A stretch of 64,000 bases of DNA from Gordonia malaquae NBRC 108250 (GTDB lineage: Bacteria; Actinomycetota; Actinomycetes; Mycobacteriales; Mycobacteriaceae), in assembly GCF_000344135.1 (NCBI RefSeq), contig NZ_BAOP01000005.1, forward strand, positions 1-64,000. Reading direction: 5' to 3'. The notes beneath the pieces are model-generated. The model saw only the letters and a list, made by a program, of their open reading frames with translations. It made no database searches and was not told where the DNA came from. Position numbers and translations under genes: made by a program. Positions 7,712 to 16,635 of this stretch are shown piece after piece (within the stretch, counting starts at the first letter, position 1; each line of letters begins with the position of its first letter).

Positions 7712-9874
7712 CTACGAGCGGGGAGCCTTGGGGCTTTGCTCGGAACGGCTTAGGGGGCTGGGCCACCAGACCTTCTGTCCGATGTCGTGCACCAGGGCCG
7801 GGACCAGCAGGGTCCGGACGATCAGGGCGTCGAGCAGCACTCCGAACGCGACGATGAAGGCGATCTGCGCGAGGAAGATCAGCGGAATCACCGAGAGCGC
7901 GGAGAAGGTGGCGGCGAGGACGACGCCTGCCGACGTGATCACTCCACCGGTCACGGTCAACGCCTTGATGATTCCCTGGCGCGTCCCGATCTCGAGGGCC
8001 TCCTCGCGTGCCCGCGTCATCAGGAAGATGTTGTAGTCGATCCCGAGGGCCACCAGGAACACGAAGGCGAACAGCGGGACGACGGGATCCGCACCGGGGA
8101 ACCCGAGGATGTGGTTGAACACGATCGACGAGATCCCGAGTGTGGCCGCGAACGAGAGGATCACCGTCGCCATCAGGATCAACGGCGCGAGGATCGAGCG
8201 GAGCAGCAGACACAGGATCAGCAGGACGACCAGGCTCACGACGGGAATGATCAGATTCTTGTCGTGTGTTGCGGTGGTCTTCGTGTCCAAGTCGACGGCT
8301 GTCGAACCGCCGACAAGGGCATCGGAGCCGTCGACGGACTGGACGGCGTCGCGGAGGCGGACGACGGTGTCCTCTGCGGCGAGCGAATCTGCCGGGTCGG
8401 TGAGTTCGGCTCGCAGTGCGGAGCGGCCGTCCACACTCTTGGGAGCACCGCCGGCGTCGCTGACCGGGGTCACGGCGGCGACTCCGTCGACGCCTGCCGC
8501 AGCTTTCTGAACTGCGGCGACTGTTTCCGAGCTCGTGATGATGAGCGCGGGGGACCCGGCGTCCGCGTTGAAATGCGCTGAGAGGACTTCCTGACCTCGT
8601 TGTGAGTCGACGGTGACGAGGAACGTGTCCGACTGGGCGACGCCGTCGGCCTTGAAGGACGGCATGAGGGCGGCGAAAATGCCGAGCAGAAGCGCGCAGG
8701 CCACCCAGATCGTGCGCGGACGGCGCGAGACCTGCCGCGCGAGCGCTGCCCAGATGCGGTGAGACTGCTCGGCATCGGCAGGTCGTGACACCGTGTGGAC
8801 AGGAGTCCGCGGCCAGAAGGCGCGCTGTCCGATGAGCGCGAGGACCGCGGGCAGGAATGTCATCGACGCGATCAGCGACGCCGCGATTCCGATGGCGGCG
8901 ACCGGCCCGAGGCTGCGGTTCGAGTTCAGATCCGACAGCAGCAGACACAGAACGCCGGCGATCACGGTGCCCGCTGACGCGGCGACCGGTTCGATGGTCG
9001 CCCGCCATGCGGTGCGCATCGCGTCGTACTTGTCGTCCGTTGTGGAGAGTTCCTCCCGGTAACGGGCGACGAGCAGGAGTGCGTAATCGGTCGCGGCGCC
9101 GAACACCAGGATGAAGAGGATGCCCTGGCTCTGGCCGTTGAGCGTGATCGTGTCGGTGGACGCGAGCCAGTACACGACCGCACTGGCCAGAGCGAGCGCA
9201 AAGATCGCCGACAGGATGACGACGAACGGAAGGATGGGACTCCGGTACACGACGATGAGGATCAGGATCACGACGATGCCTGCCACGAGCAGGAGGAGCC
9301 CGTCGATTCCGCCGAACGCTTCGGTCAGGTCTGCGGCGGTTCCCGCGGGGCCGGTCACATACATGGACAAGCCGTCGGGCGCGCCCGTGGCGAGCACCTC
9401 GCGCAACTCTTCGACGACGGCCGCGACGTCGCTCGTCGAATCGATCGGAACGACGACTCGCGCGGCTGCGCCGTCCTGCGACTGCACGGCGGCTGAGGCG
9501 GCTCGAACGGCTTGGTTCGCGTCGGCTGCGCCGGCGGTCGCCGTCTGTAGGAAGTCGATGTCGGCGGGGGTGACTCCAGAATCGCGTGACGCGGCGATGA
9601 TCGCCGGGACGCTGGTGCTGTCGATGAATGACGATTCGAGCTCCGCCACCTCGGTTGCTTCTGCAGACGCAGGTAGAAATGACGAGTTGTCGTTGGTCTG
9701 AACGTCGCCGAGGCGGCCGGCGAACTGTCCGCCCATCGATCCGACGATGAGCCAAACGATGATCAAGAGTGCGGGGATGAGCCATCGTTTGCGACTCGTC
9801 GGCTGTTCTGTGTCTGCGAGGTCGGGCACGGAGTCCTCCGAGATCGTCGTGGGGCCGCGATGTGTCGTGCTCAC
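7712..9874 (-). CDS. MMPL-family (RND superfamily) exporter
   Basis: About 720 residues with 12 predicted helices in two halves: helix 1 (IPALLIIVWLIVG) near residue 35, a large periplasmic domain, helices 2-6 around residues 180-320, and the mirrored second half with its loop at about 390-520. LNGQSQGILFILVFGAATDYALLLVARYREEL and ALGIDYNIFLMTRAREE carry the membrane-embedded Asp-Tyr pairs that conduct protons in MmpL proteins. Substrates in this group are lipids, siderophores or drugs. The start is uncertain: GTG at 9874, or TTG at 9883. It is divergent from a MarR-type gene with a palindrome between them, so it is probably repressed by that regulator. Confidence 0.85.
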   Translation of the reverse strand: MSTTHRGPTTISEDSVPDLADTEQPTSRKRWLIPALLIIVWLIVGSMGGQFAGRLGDVQTNDNSSFLPASAEATEVAELESSFIDSTSVPAIIAASRDSGVTPADIDFLQTATAGAADANQAVRAASAAVQSQDGAAARVVVPIDSTSDVAAVVEELREVLATGAPDGLSMYVTGPAGTAADLTEAFGGIDGLLLLVAGIVVILILIVVYRSPILPFVVILSAIFALALASAVVYWLASTDTITLNGQSQGILFILVFGAATDYALLLVARYREELSTTDDKYDAMRTAWRATIEPVAASAGTVIAGVLCLLLSDLNSNRSLGPVAAIGIAASLIASMTFLPAVLALIGQRAFWPRTPVHTVSRPADAEQSHRIWAALARQVSRRPRTIWVACALLLGIFAALMPSFKADGVAQSDTFLVTVDSQRGQEVLSAHFNADAGSPALIITSSETVAAVQKAAAGVDGVAAVTPVSDAGGAPKSVDGRSALRAELTDPADSLAAEDTVVRLRDAVQSVDGSDALVGGSTAVDLDTKTTATHDKNLIIPVVSLVVLLILCLLLRSILAPLILMATVILSFAATLGISSIVFNHILGFPGADPVVPLFAFVFLVALGIDYNIFLMTRAREEALEIGTRQGIIKALTVTGGVITSAGVVLAATFSALSVIPLIFLAQIAFIVAFGVLLDALIVRTLLVPALVHDIGQKVWWPSPLSRSEQSPKAPRS

Positions 9875-9889
9875 GTACCGCAATTAAAG

Positions 9890-9903
9890 CTCAGTCTACT
9901 GAG
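9890..9903. promoter_or_regulatory. Palindromic operator between MMPL and MarR genes
   Basis: CTCAG-TCTA-CTGAG is a perfect 5-base inverted repeat with a 4-base spacer, 16-29 bases upstream of the MMPL start and within the MarR promoter region. The surrounding TAAAG...AATTCA is locally AT-rich, which suits a promoter. The binding protein is inferred from the divergent layout. Confidence 0.45.
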
Positions 9904-9952
9904 TAATTCAACGGTCCGAATCCCGCGCCCGTTCGGAGGTAGGTTGATCGGC

Positions 9953-10387
9953 GTGAACGATGGATACGCAGGGTGGCCGACCGGGCGGTTGCTCTCGATG
10001 GCGGCGCGCCTGGTGGAGCACGAATGGGAGAGTGTGCTCCGCGAGTACGACATGTCGAGCGCCGGCCTCGTGGTGTTGCACACCGTCGCCGCCGGGCCGT
10101 CTTCGCAGCGTGAGATCGCGCGGGCCGCCAGGGTGACCGACCAGACCGCGAGCCACACGATCGAACGGCTCGTGCGCAGTGGATACGTCACGCGGGAAGT
10201 CGATCCCGGGGATCATCGTCGCAGGGTTGTCGCCGCGACTGCCGCGGGCCGCACTGTCTACGAGTCGCTGGTGGAACGGGAACGCACGGATCCTCGCCTG
10301 ATCGCCGCGATCGGCGACTCCAAGGCGGAACTCCGCGCGATACTGCTCAAGCTCATCGAGATGCAGAGTGAGGGTGAATCGCCCTAG
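9953..10387 (+). CDS. MarR-family transcriptional regulator
   Basis: A 144-residue winged-helix protein starting at GTG with GGAGGT upstream. REIARAARVTDQTASHTIERLVRSGYVTREVDPGDHRRRVV is the DNA-recognition helix and wing with the conserved D-x-R-R-R. It has no obvious redox cysteine, so a small-molecule ligand is more likely. Being divergent from the MMPL exporter, it most likely represses that gene and itself, the common arrangement for multidrug efflux control. Confidence 0.85.
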   Translation: MNDGYAGWPTGRLLSMAARLVEHEWESVLREYDMSSAGLVVLHTVAAGPSSQREIARAARVTDQTASHTIERLVRSGYVTREVDPGDHRRRVVAATAAGRTVYESLVERERTDPRLIAAIGDSKAELRAILLKLIEMQSEGESP

Positions 10388-10397
10388 GGCGATCCGC

Positions 10398-10424
10398 CGA
10401 ACGGCCGAATTCATGCCGTTCGGT
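10398..10424 (+). terminator. Stem-loop after the MarR gene
   Basis: CCGAACGGC at 10398-10406 pairs perfectly with GCCGTTCGG at 10416-10424 across a 9-base loop, 11 bases past the MarR stop codon. There is no T run, so it would be an atypical terminator of the kind common in high-GC actinobacteria. Confidence 0.4.
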
Positions 10425-10501
10425 GGACATCGTCGCCGCCCGCCGCCTACGGTACCCACCAGTTGATCGATCGATCGATTGGCTGTTCGCCTCATAGGCG
10501 T

Positions 10502-10546
10502 CGGCCGGTGACTCGGGTCCGTGGGGGGCCCGAGTCATCGTCGGCC
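10502..10546. other. Nested hairpin in the MarR-SDR gap
   Basis: GACTCGGG at 10510-10517 pairs with CCCGAGTC at 10529-10536, and CGGCCG copies at 10502 and 10541 flank it, giving a two-level inverted repeat. It lies 37-81 bases upstream of the SDR start and could be a leader structure or operator. A GATCGATCGATCGATT run sits just before it, near 10465. Confidence 0.3.
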
Positions 10547-10582
10547 GATGACAGGCGTCGCGATGAGTGATAGCAAGGATTG

Positions 10583-11473
10583 ATGACCAGCGATGCGATG
10601 ACGTGGACATCCGACGACCTTCCCGACTTCACCGGTCGGACGGTGATCGTCACCGGCGCGAACAGTGGGCTGGGTCTGGTGGCGGCTCGGGAGTTCGCGC
10701 GAGTCGGTGCGCACGTAGTCCTCGCTGTCCGTGACACGACCAAAGGCGAGAAGGCCGCGGCATCTCTGAGCGGACACACCGACGTCCGACGCCTCGACCT
10801 CGCGGACCTTTCGTCGATCCGCGACTTCGCGCGCGACTGGAGCGGCGACATCGCCGTCCTGGCGAACAATGCGGGTGTGATGAATGTGCCCGAGTCGCGG
10901 ACCGCGGACGGGTTCGAGATGCAGATCGGCACCAACCACCTGGGTCATTTCGCCCTCACGAATCTGCTGCTTCCGCACGTCACAGACCGAGTCGTCACGA
11001 TGTCGTCGATGATGCACCGCAGTGGCCGAATCGACCTCGCCGATCTCAACTGGGAACGGCGCGGCTACAACAGGGCGACCGCGTACGGGCAGTCGAAACT
11101 CGCCAACCTGCTGTTCTCGCTCGAGTTGCAGCGCAAGCTGACCGCCGCCGGGTCGACGGTCCGATCGATTGCCGCCCATCCCGGCTACGCGGCCACCAAC
11201 CTGCAGACCCGCACCGGTAATCCGGTGTTCGACTGGGGTGGACGGATCGGCAACAAGGTGATCGCACAGTCGGCTGAGGCGGGGACGTGGCCGATGCTGT
11301 TCGCCGCGAGCCAGGACCTGCCGGGCGGATCGTACGTCGGACCCGACGGGCTCAACGAGATGCGCGGTCACCCGGCGCTCGCGGGCCGCACCGCCCGCGC
11401 GAGCGACCTCGATCTCGCGACGAAGTTGTGGGACCTGTCGGCGGAGCTGACCGGCGTCTCGTTCGCCCTCTGA
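10583..11473 (+). CDS. Short-chain dehydrogenase/reductase (retinol-dehydrogenase-like)
   Basis: A 296-residue classical SDR with ATG at 10583 and AAGGA upstream. TVIVTGANSGLGLVAAREFAR is the NAD(P) Rossmann motif, LANNAGVM the central strand, SSMMHRS the active-site Ser region and YGQSKLANLL the Tyr-Lys pair. Sequence style matches the protochlorophyllide-reductase/retinol-dehydrogenase-like group common in mycobacteria, whose substrate is usually unknown. It is convergent with the VOC gene, with only 4 bases between. Confidence 0.8.
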   Translation: MTSDAMTWTSDDLPDFTGRTVIVTGANSGLGLVAAREFARVGAHVVLAVRDTTKGEKAAASLSGHTDVRRLDLADLSSIRDFARDWSGDIAVLANNAGVMNVPESRTADGFEMQIGTNHLGHFALTNLLLPHVTDRVVTMSSMMHRSGRIDLADLNWERRGYNRATAYGQSKLANLLFSLELQRKLTAAGSTVRSIAAHPGYAATNLQTRTGNPVFDWGGRIGNKVIAQSAEAGTWPMLFAASQDLPGGSYVGPDGLNEMRGHPALAGRTARASDLDLATKLWDLSAELTGVSFAL

Positions 11474-11477
11474 CGCC

Positions 11478-12080
11478 CTATACCCAGGCGAAGCCGTCGG
11501 GGTCGGTGAACGCGCCGGCGTCGGACGACACGAGGAGGCGATGGGACCCGTTGCCGTCAGCGGGCACGCCGGCGTTCTTGGCGGTGGCCTTGCGGCTCTG
11601 CAGTGCGAGGGTGATCTGTCCGTCGCCCTTCTCGAATTCGACGTACTTGCGGCCGAAGCTCTTCGCGACGGTCAGGCCCTTGTCGACGTAGAACGCCTTC
11701 GTGGCCGCCACATCGGACGCGCCGAGCAGCAGGACGATCGAGTCGACGACGCCCAGAGGCGCTCCGGTGGCCTTCTTCGTCGACGATGCGAGCGTCCACA
11801 CGGTGCCGTCGGGCGCCTCGAGGGTCGCGCCGTACCCCCAGAGGGACTTCGACGCGGGCTTGACGATCTTCGCCCCTGCGGCGACGGCGGCGTCGAAGAA
11901 CCCGTCGACCACGCCGGCGTCGGCGACGACGAGGGAGACTGCGAAGCCGCGGAAGCCCGATGACGGTTCGTCGGAGTGCTCGACGCGGAGCAGGTCGCCG
12001 AGGCCGAAGGCCGAGTTGTAGAAGGTCCGCGTCGCGTCGACGTCGGATGCGGTGATGGTGAGTGTGTTGATCGATGTCAT
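11478..12080 (-). CDS. Two-domain VOC (glyoxalase/bleomycin-resistance-like) protein
   Basis: A 200-residue protein starting at MTSINTLTITASD. It holds two beta-alpha-beta-beta-beta VOC modules: residues about 5-110 (TRTFYNSAFGL, EAPDGTVWTLAS) and about 120-200 (TKAFYVDKGL, DPDGFAWV). Members bind a metal or sequester small molecules; the repeated ending DPDGF/APDGT is typical of actinobacterial 'glyoxalase' proteins of unknown substrate. It is convergent with the SDR gene. Confidence 0.75.
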   Translation of the reverse strand: MTSINTLTITASDVDATRTFYNSAFGLGDLLRVEHSDEPSSGFRGFAVSLVVADAGVVDGFFDAAVAAGAKIVKPASKSLWGYGATLEAPDGTVWTLASSTKKATGAPLGVVDSIVLLLGASDVAATKAFYVDKGLTVAKSFGRKYVEFEKGDGQITLALQSRKATAKNAGVPADGNGSHRLLVSSDAGAFTDPDGFAWV

Positions 12081-12312
12081 GGGAAGAACGCTACGGCGGT
12101 CTGCGCGACTCCCGCTTCTCGAAAACTGATCGATGCGGGCTGCAGTTTCGTGACGCTCGACGCCGCTCTCTGGCACAGATTTGCCGTTAGTCCGAACAGA
12201 TGATTAATTTCGTGTCGAAACTGCCGTCTCATTGCGCAGAACGGTCCTCGGCGTGGCTAGATACAGAGCGGTCGCGTGCTTGCCGCACGCTGGTGAGTCG
12301 GGAGAACTTCAC

Positions 12313-13782
12313 GTGATTACGTTCGGTAAGACGGCACGCGCACGGGCGCTGCGAATCGGAACAGCCGCGATGGTGTGCGGACTGTTGGTGGTCGGCACCA
12401 CGCAGAGCACGGGCGGCGTTCCGTCGGCGTCGGACCGCGCCTCGGTGATCGACCTTCCTGAGCAGATTCCGGTCGACAGGGCGACCACAGCCGATGAGGA
12501 ATCCGATGCGCCGACGTCGCCCCGGAAGACACGTCCGACGGTGACGTCCCCGGACGGTACCGTGTGCGCGCCCGGCCGGTCGGCGACCCTCGGCGTCGTC
12601 TTCAGCGCGGTGTTCGACTCGTTCCTTCCGCAGATACCCGCGCAGCATCGTGCCGCGGCACAGGCGGCGAAGACGAACGCGCTGTCCGGCCTGCATCAGA
12701 TGACGATCTCCGATCTCGCGATCTCGATGCACCCCTCGGACCTCGGTGCGTCCGACGATGCGCCGATCAACACCTATCGCGATCCGATCTCGCAGTGGAT
12801 CGTGACGCAGCTGATGAACGTCAAGGACGGCGACGCCGGTCGGCCGATTCGCGTCGACAACCTCACGGTGTCGCAGGCGGTGGAGACGGCGTGGTTGTAC
12901 TTCTACCTGACCGCCGTCATCCCGCTGACGATGGCCAAGGACACGATGCCGACGTTCTACTCAGTCGGCCCGACGTCGCTCGGCACCCTGATCACCCTTC
13001 CGATCACCATCGGCACGGCCGGAATGAAGCTGTTCTACAAGGCGATCAGCAATGCGGTGGTCGACCGCTGCACCGCGCAGATGACCCCGGCGCAGATCGA
13101 ACAGGCGGGCAGGCCCGACCCCGACCTGGCCTTCACCTCGCAGGTTCCGTCGATCATCGCCGACATCGCAGGTCAGGTGTCGATCGCCGAACCCGGAACG
13201 TGTCCCGCCGTCGCCGACATGTCCCTGGGGCGCGTCGTCGAACGGACCTCCGAGTACCTCCAGGCGGTCGCGCCGAACCGCGGCACGGCAGCCGAGGTCA
13301 AGAACCGGATCCGCGGCCTGAAGCAGTTCATGAAGACCACGCTGGTGCCCCACAACCTGATCCCCGCGGATCCCGCAGACTTCTCGACAGTCGAGACCCT
13401 GCTGTCGTACGGGCTCGGCGTGGCGCCGTACGCGGGCGGTGCGCTCACCGACATGCTCGTCGGGTTGGCACACAATCTCGCGAAGGGCGACAAGCCCGGT
13501 GAGATGGTCCCGATGTGGGACCTGACGGTCACCAAATCGCTCACGGCCGCGTACTTCGCGTACGCGCTGACCACTCAGGTGATCTCACTGATTCAGGATC
13601 AGGTCGCGTCGGGACTCGCCGCGACCATGGGCGGCGTCGACCTGATGCCGCGGATCAAGGGTGTGATCAACGCTCCGAACACGTACGGACTGGTCGTCTT
13701 CCACAACGTCCTGCGGTCGATCTGTCTCGACGAGGATCGGACGACCGTCGCCGGTACCGCTGTGTCGGCCACGCGGTGGTGA
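12313..13782 (+). CDS. Large secreted protein of unknown function, paralog A
   Basis: 489 residues from GTG at 12313, with GGGAGAA upstream. A basic start and a hydrophobic stretch (AAMVCGLLVVGTT) form a signal peptide or anchor; a Pro/Ser/Thr-rich linker follows to about residue 80, then a largely helical conserved domain. Blocks DPISQWIVTQLMNVKDG and VSQAVETAWLYFYLT are nearly identical in the gene at 15104-16603, and four cysteines (in GTVCAP, VDRCTA, GTCPAV and SICLDE) are conserved between the two, suggesting two disulfides outside the membrane. I recognise no family. It lies just upstream of a HerA-like ATPase gene and in the same direction. Confidence 0.75.
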   Translation: MITFGKTARARALRIGTAAMVCGLLVVGTTQSTGGVPSASDRASVIDLPEQIPVDRATTADEESDAPTSPRKTRPTVTSPDGTVCAPGRSATLGVVFSAVFDSFLPQIPAQHRAAAQAAKTNALSGLHQMTISDLAISMHPSDLGASDDAPINTYRDPISQWIVTQLMNVKDGDAGRPIRVDNLTVSQAVETAWLYFYLTAVIPLTMAKDTMPTFYSVGPTSLGTLITLPITIGTAGMKLFYKAISNAVVDRCTAQMTPAQIEQAGRPDPDLAFTSQVPSIIADIAGQVSIAEPGTCPAVADMSLGRVVERTSEYLQAVAPNRGTAAEVKNRIRGLKQFMKTTLVPHNLIPADPADFSTVETLLSYGLGVAPYAGGALTDMLVGLAHNLAKGDKPGEMVPMWDLTVTKSLTAAYFAYALTTQVISLIQDQVASGLAATMGGVDLMPRIKGVINAPNTYGLVVFHNVLRSICLDEDRTTVAGTAVSATRW

Positions 13783-13830
13783 ACTGAGCGGACGGCCCCT
13801 AGGCGGCGCGACGAACGCTACGATCCCGGC

Positions 13831-14913
13831 ATGTCGACTCATCTCCCGATCGGAACCCACCTCGACTCCGAGACCGCCGCGTCGCTGCTGGCTCACCGGT
13901 TGAATCGGCACACCTTCTGGTGTGGCCAGAGCGGTTCAGGAAAGACGTACGCGCTCGGTGTGCTCCTCGAGCAGGTGATGCTTCACACCGAGTTGCCGAT
14001 CGTCGTTCTGGACCCGAACTCCGACTTCACCGAACTCGGCTCCGTCCGCGCTGACGCCCCGGAGGATGCGTCGGCGGAACTGGCCCGACGCACCGTCCGA
14101 GTGCTCCGGCCGGGTGACGGCGCGGAGAACCCGCTGAAGGTCCGGTTCGTGGACATGGACATCAGGTCGCGGTCGGCGATCCTTCAACTCGACCCGATCC
14201 GGGACGCGGACGAGTTCAACACGATGATCAGATCGGCCGCCGCAGGTCTGCCCGACATGGACGAACCGCTCGTCGAGTGGCTGCGGAGAAGCGGGGACGA
14301 GCAGTTTCTGCGAATCGCGGTCCGTTTGGAGAACCTCGGCGTGGCCGACTGGGACCTGTGGGCGTGGGGGCAGCCGGACGTCACCGATGCGATCGCGGAA
14401 CGGGCTGATGCGACCGTTGTCGACCTCGGATCGTTCGGGACGCCAGAGGAGTCGCAGGCGACCGCGCTGGCCGTCTTGGACAACCTGTGGGCGCACCGCG
14501 GTCAGCGTGTGGGCCGACTAGTCGTGATCGACGAAGCGCACAATCTCTGCATGCCCAACCCGTCAACGCCGCTGGAGAGGCTGCTCACCGACCGGATCGT
14601 GCAGATAGCCGCCGAGGGCCGCAAGTACGGGATCTGGCTGCTTCTCTCGACGCAGCGCCCGTCGAAGGTCCATCCGAACGCCCTGTCGCAGTGCGACAAC
14701 CTCGGGTTGATGAAGATGAGCTCGGCGCTCGACCTCGCTGAGTTGGGGCAGGTCTTCGGTTACGCCCCGCCGACCCTCCTCGATCGTTCGCCGTCGTTCG
14801 GCCAGGGACAGGTGCTCTTCGCCGGCGGGTTCGCGCCGACTCCCCAGATCGTCCAGGTCGGTGCTCGTCTCACTCACGAGGGCGGATCGGATGTCGCGGT
14901 CCCACTGCGGTGA
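13831..14913 (+). CDS. HerA/VirB4-like P-loop ATPase (DUF87)
   Basis: A 360-residue ATPase with Walker A GQSGSGKT at 32-39 and Walker B LVVIDEAHNL near residue 228, followed by ILLSTQRPSKV-type sensor sequence (LLSTQRPSKVHPNALSQCDNL). It has the FtsK/HerA fold used to pump DNA or protein. At 360 residues it is shorter than HerA with its NurA-linked barrel, and no nurA gene is adjacent. It starts 49 bases after paralog A and is followed 190 bases later by paralog B, so a functional link to these secreted proteins is possible but unproven. Confidence 0.8.
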   Translation: MSTHLPIGTHLDSETAASLLAHRLNRHTFWCGQSGSGKTYALGVLLEQVMLHTELPIVVLDPNSDFTELGSVRADAPEDASAELARRTVRVLRPGDGAENPLKVRFVDMDIRSRSAILQLDPIRDADEFNTMIRSAAAGLPDMDEPLVEWLRRSGDEQFLRIAVRLENLGVADWDLWAWGQPDVTDAIAERADATVVDLGSFGTPEESQATALAVLDNLWAHRGQRVGRLVVIDEAHNLCMPNPSTPLERLLTDRIVQIAAEGRKYGIWLLLSTQRPSKVHPNALSQCDNLGLMKMSSALDLAELGQVFGYAPPTLLDRSPSFGQGQVLFAGGFAPTPQIVQVGARLTHEGGSDVAVPLR

Positions 14914-15103
14914 CCACTGGGATGACTATGTGAGACCCGCGCGGCGGTCGACGGCACGATTTCGACCGGCCGACGCCAGACTCGGGCCGTGTGTGTGTCA
15001 GCACTGAGCCGCAGGCGTTGTGATCGACGTAACTCGTGGCTGAATGTACTCGTGGACGTCGCATGGTCATGCGTGACGTCGTGAGTAGAGGGTTTGTAGT
15101 CCA

Positions 15104-16603
15104 GTGGCAATTAGTCGTCTCCTGTCGTCGCGGGTGATCCGCGTCGGCGGCGCCCTTCTCGCGAGTTCCGTCATCGTCATGAGCGTCGGGCAGAGCAATC
15201 CGGTGCCCGCTCGTGATCTGACGGCGTCCGTGGAGACGGCAGCGGCCGCGATGGAGGAGAGCCCGGCCGCTGTCACCACCCCCGGCGGGGTCGACACGCT
15301 CACCAAGCAGCACGCGGCGGAGGACGGCGAGCCCACGTCGCCGACGCACCCGGCGAAGCCGGACGCCGGGAGCTCGGGCACCGGATCGTCCGACACCGGC
15401 TCGACGGGCACCGGGTCGTCTGACAACAGCACGTCCGACCAGAGCTGTGTCGGCGCGGAGACTGCGACCTTCGGTGCTGTGGTCCGAGCGGTGTTCGACT
15501 CGTTCACGCCGTTCCTTCCGCCCGCGCAGCGTGCCGAAGCCGAGACGGTCCGGGCGTCGGTGCTCGCCGATCTGCGCAGCATGGAGATCTCGACGCTCGC
15601 GGTGTCGACGCATCCGAGGGGCCTCGGCGCGTCGGAATCGGCCCCCATGAACACGCATCGGGACCCGATCTCCCAGTGGCTCGTGACGCAGCTGATGAAC
15701 GTCAAGGAGGGCCGGTACGCTCAGCCGATCACGCTCGACAATCTGACGATCAGCCAGGCAGTCGAGACCGCGTGGCTGTACTTCTACCTGACCGTGTTGA
15801 TTCCGTCGTCGGTGCTCAACGACATCGCGCCGGTCCTGCTGGCGGCCGGCCCGGCGAGCAGCATCACCCTGATCACGATGCCGTTGTCACTCGGCGCACA
15901 GGGCATGTCGCTGCTGTACTCGAAGGTCAGCGACGCGATCATCGGCCGGTGTCTGGTGAAGATGACGCCGGACGAGATCTCCCGCGCGGGCAAACCCGAC
16001 CCGGACCTGCAGTTCACCACCGAGGTCCCGGCGATCATCCAGTCGATCGCCGACCAACTCGCGATCGCCGAGCCGTCCACCTGCCCGTCGGTCTCCGACC
16101 TCTCGCTCGGTCGGATCGTCTCGCTCACGTCGAAGTTGCTGCAGGCCAACGCCCGCGACGAGAAGACAGCGAACCGGATCGCGACGGTCACTCGCGGCCT
16201 GGAGAGGTTCCTCGGCGCCACCCGGGTTCCCGAAGGAACCGACCCCGGGCCGTCGGAACTCGAGAAGATCATCGACATCGGCTTGGAGAACGGCTCGTCG
16301 GACAATCCTGAGCTCGCCGAGATCCTCGGGGTCGCGAAGCTCCTGGGCCGCGGCGTCGGTCTGGCGCAGACGATCACCCTCGCTGACGTGACGGTGGCGA
16401 GTGCAAAGCTCGCTGCCGACATCGCGGCGCAGGTGATCACGTTCGTCCTCACCACGATCGACGACGCGACGGTGTCGCCCCTGTTCTCGTCGGCGCTCGG
16501 CATCGAGCTGCTGCCGCACGTCGGTGGATTCCTCACCACGTACGGGCTGAACGTTCTGCTCAACCTGATGTCGTCGCTGTGTCTGGAGATCGAGCGTTCC
16601 TGA
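15104..16603 (+). CDS. Large secreted protein of unknown function, paralog B
   Basis: 499 residues from GTG at 15104. A hydrophobic segment (VGGALLASSVIVMSVG) near the N-terminus is followed by a low-complexity linker with repeated GTGSSDTGS motifs around residues 85-115, then the same helical domain as the gene at 12313. Shared blocks include DPISQWLVTQLMNVKEG, ISQAVETAWLYFYLT and AGKPDPDL, and the four cysteines are kept (DQSCVG, GRCLVK, STCPSV, SLCLEI). The duplication around an ATPase gene is the main clue to function. No known family recognised. Confidence 0.75.
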   Translation: MAISRLLSSRVIRVGGALLASSVIVMSVGQSNPVPARDLTASVETAAAAMEESPAAVTTPGGVDTLTKQHAAEDGEPTSPTHPAKPDAGSSGTGSSDTGSTGTGSSDNSTSDQSCVGAETATFGAVVRAVFDSFTPFLPPAQRAEAETVRASVLADLRSMEISTLAVSTHPRGLGASESAPMNTHRDPISQWLVTQLMNVKEGRYAQPITLDNLTISQAVETAWLYFYLTVLIPSSVLNDIAPVLLAAGPASSITLITMPLSLGAQGMSLLYSKVSDAIIGRCLVKMTPDEISRAGKPDPDLQFTTEVPAIIQSIADQLAIAEPSTCPSVSDLSLGRIVSLTSKLLQANARDEKTANRIATVTRGLERFLGATRVPEGTDPGPSELEKIIDIGLENGSSDNPELAEILGVAKLLGRGVGLAQTITLADVTVASAKLAADIAAQVITFVLTTIDDATVSPLFSSALGIELLPHVGGFLTTYGLNVLLNLMSSLCLEIERS

Positions 16604-16635
16604 TCGTTCTCGCTTCAACCGATTCGGCGGTGCTC

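Noticed and set aside
7548-9785. A 745-residue frame overlapping the MMPL gene in another reading frame
   Set aside because: Arg- and Pro-rich translation typical of a shadow frame; the MMPL frame has all expected motifs.
10460-10480. GATCGATCGATC run as a replication-origin or methylation cluster
   Set aside because: Only three or four tandem units and no DnaA boxes or further context.
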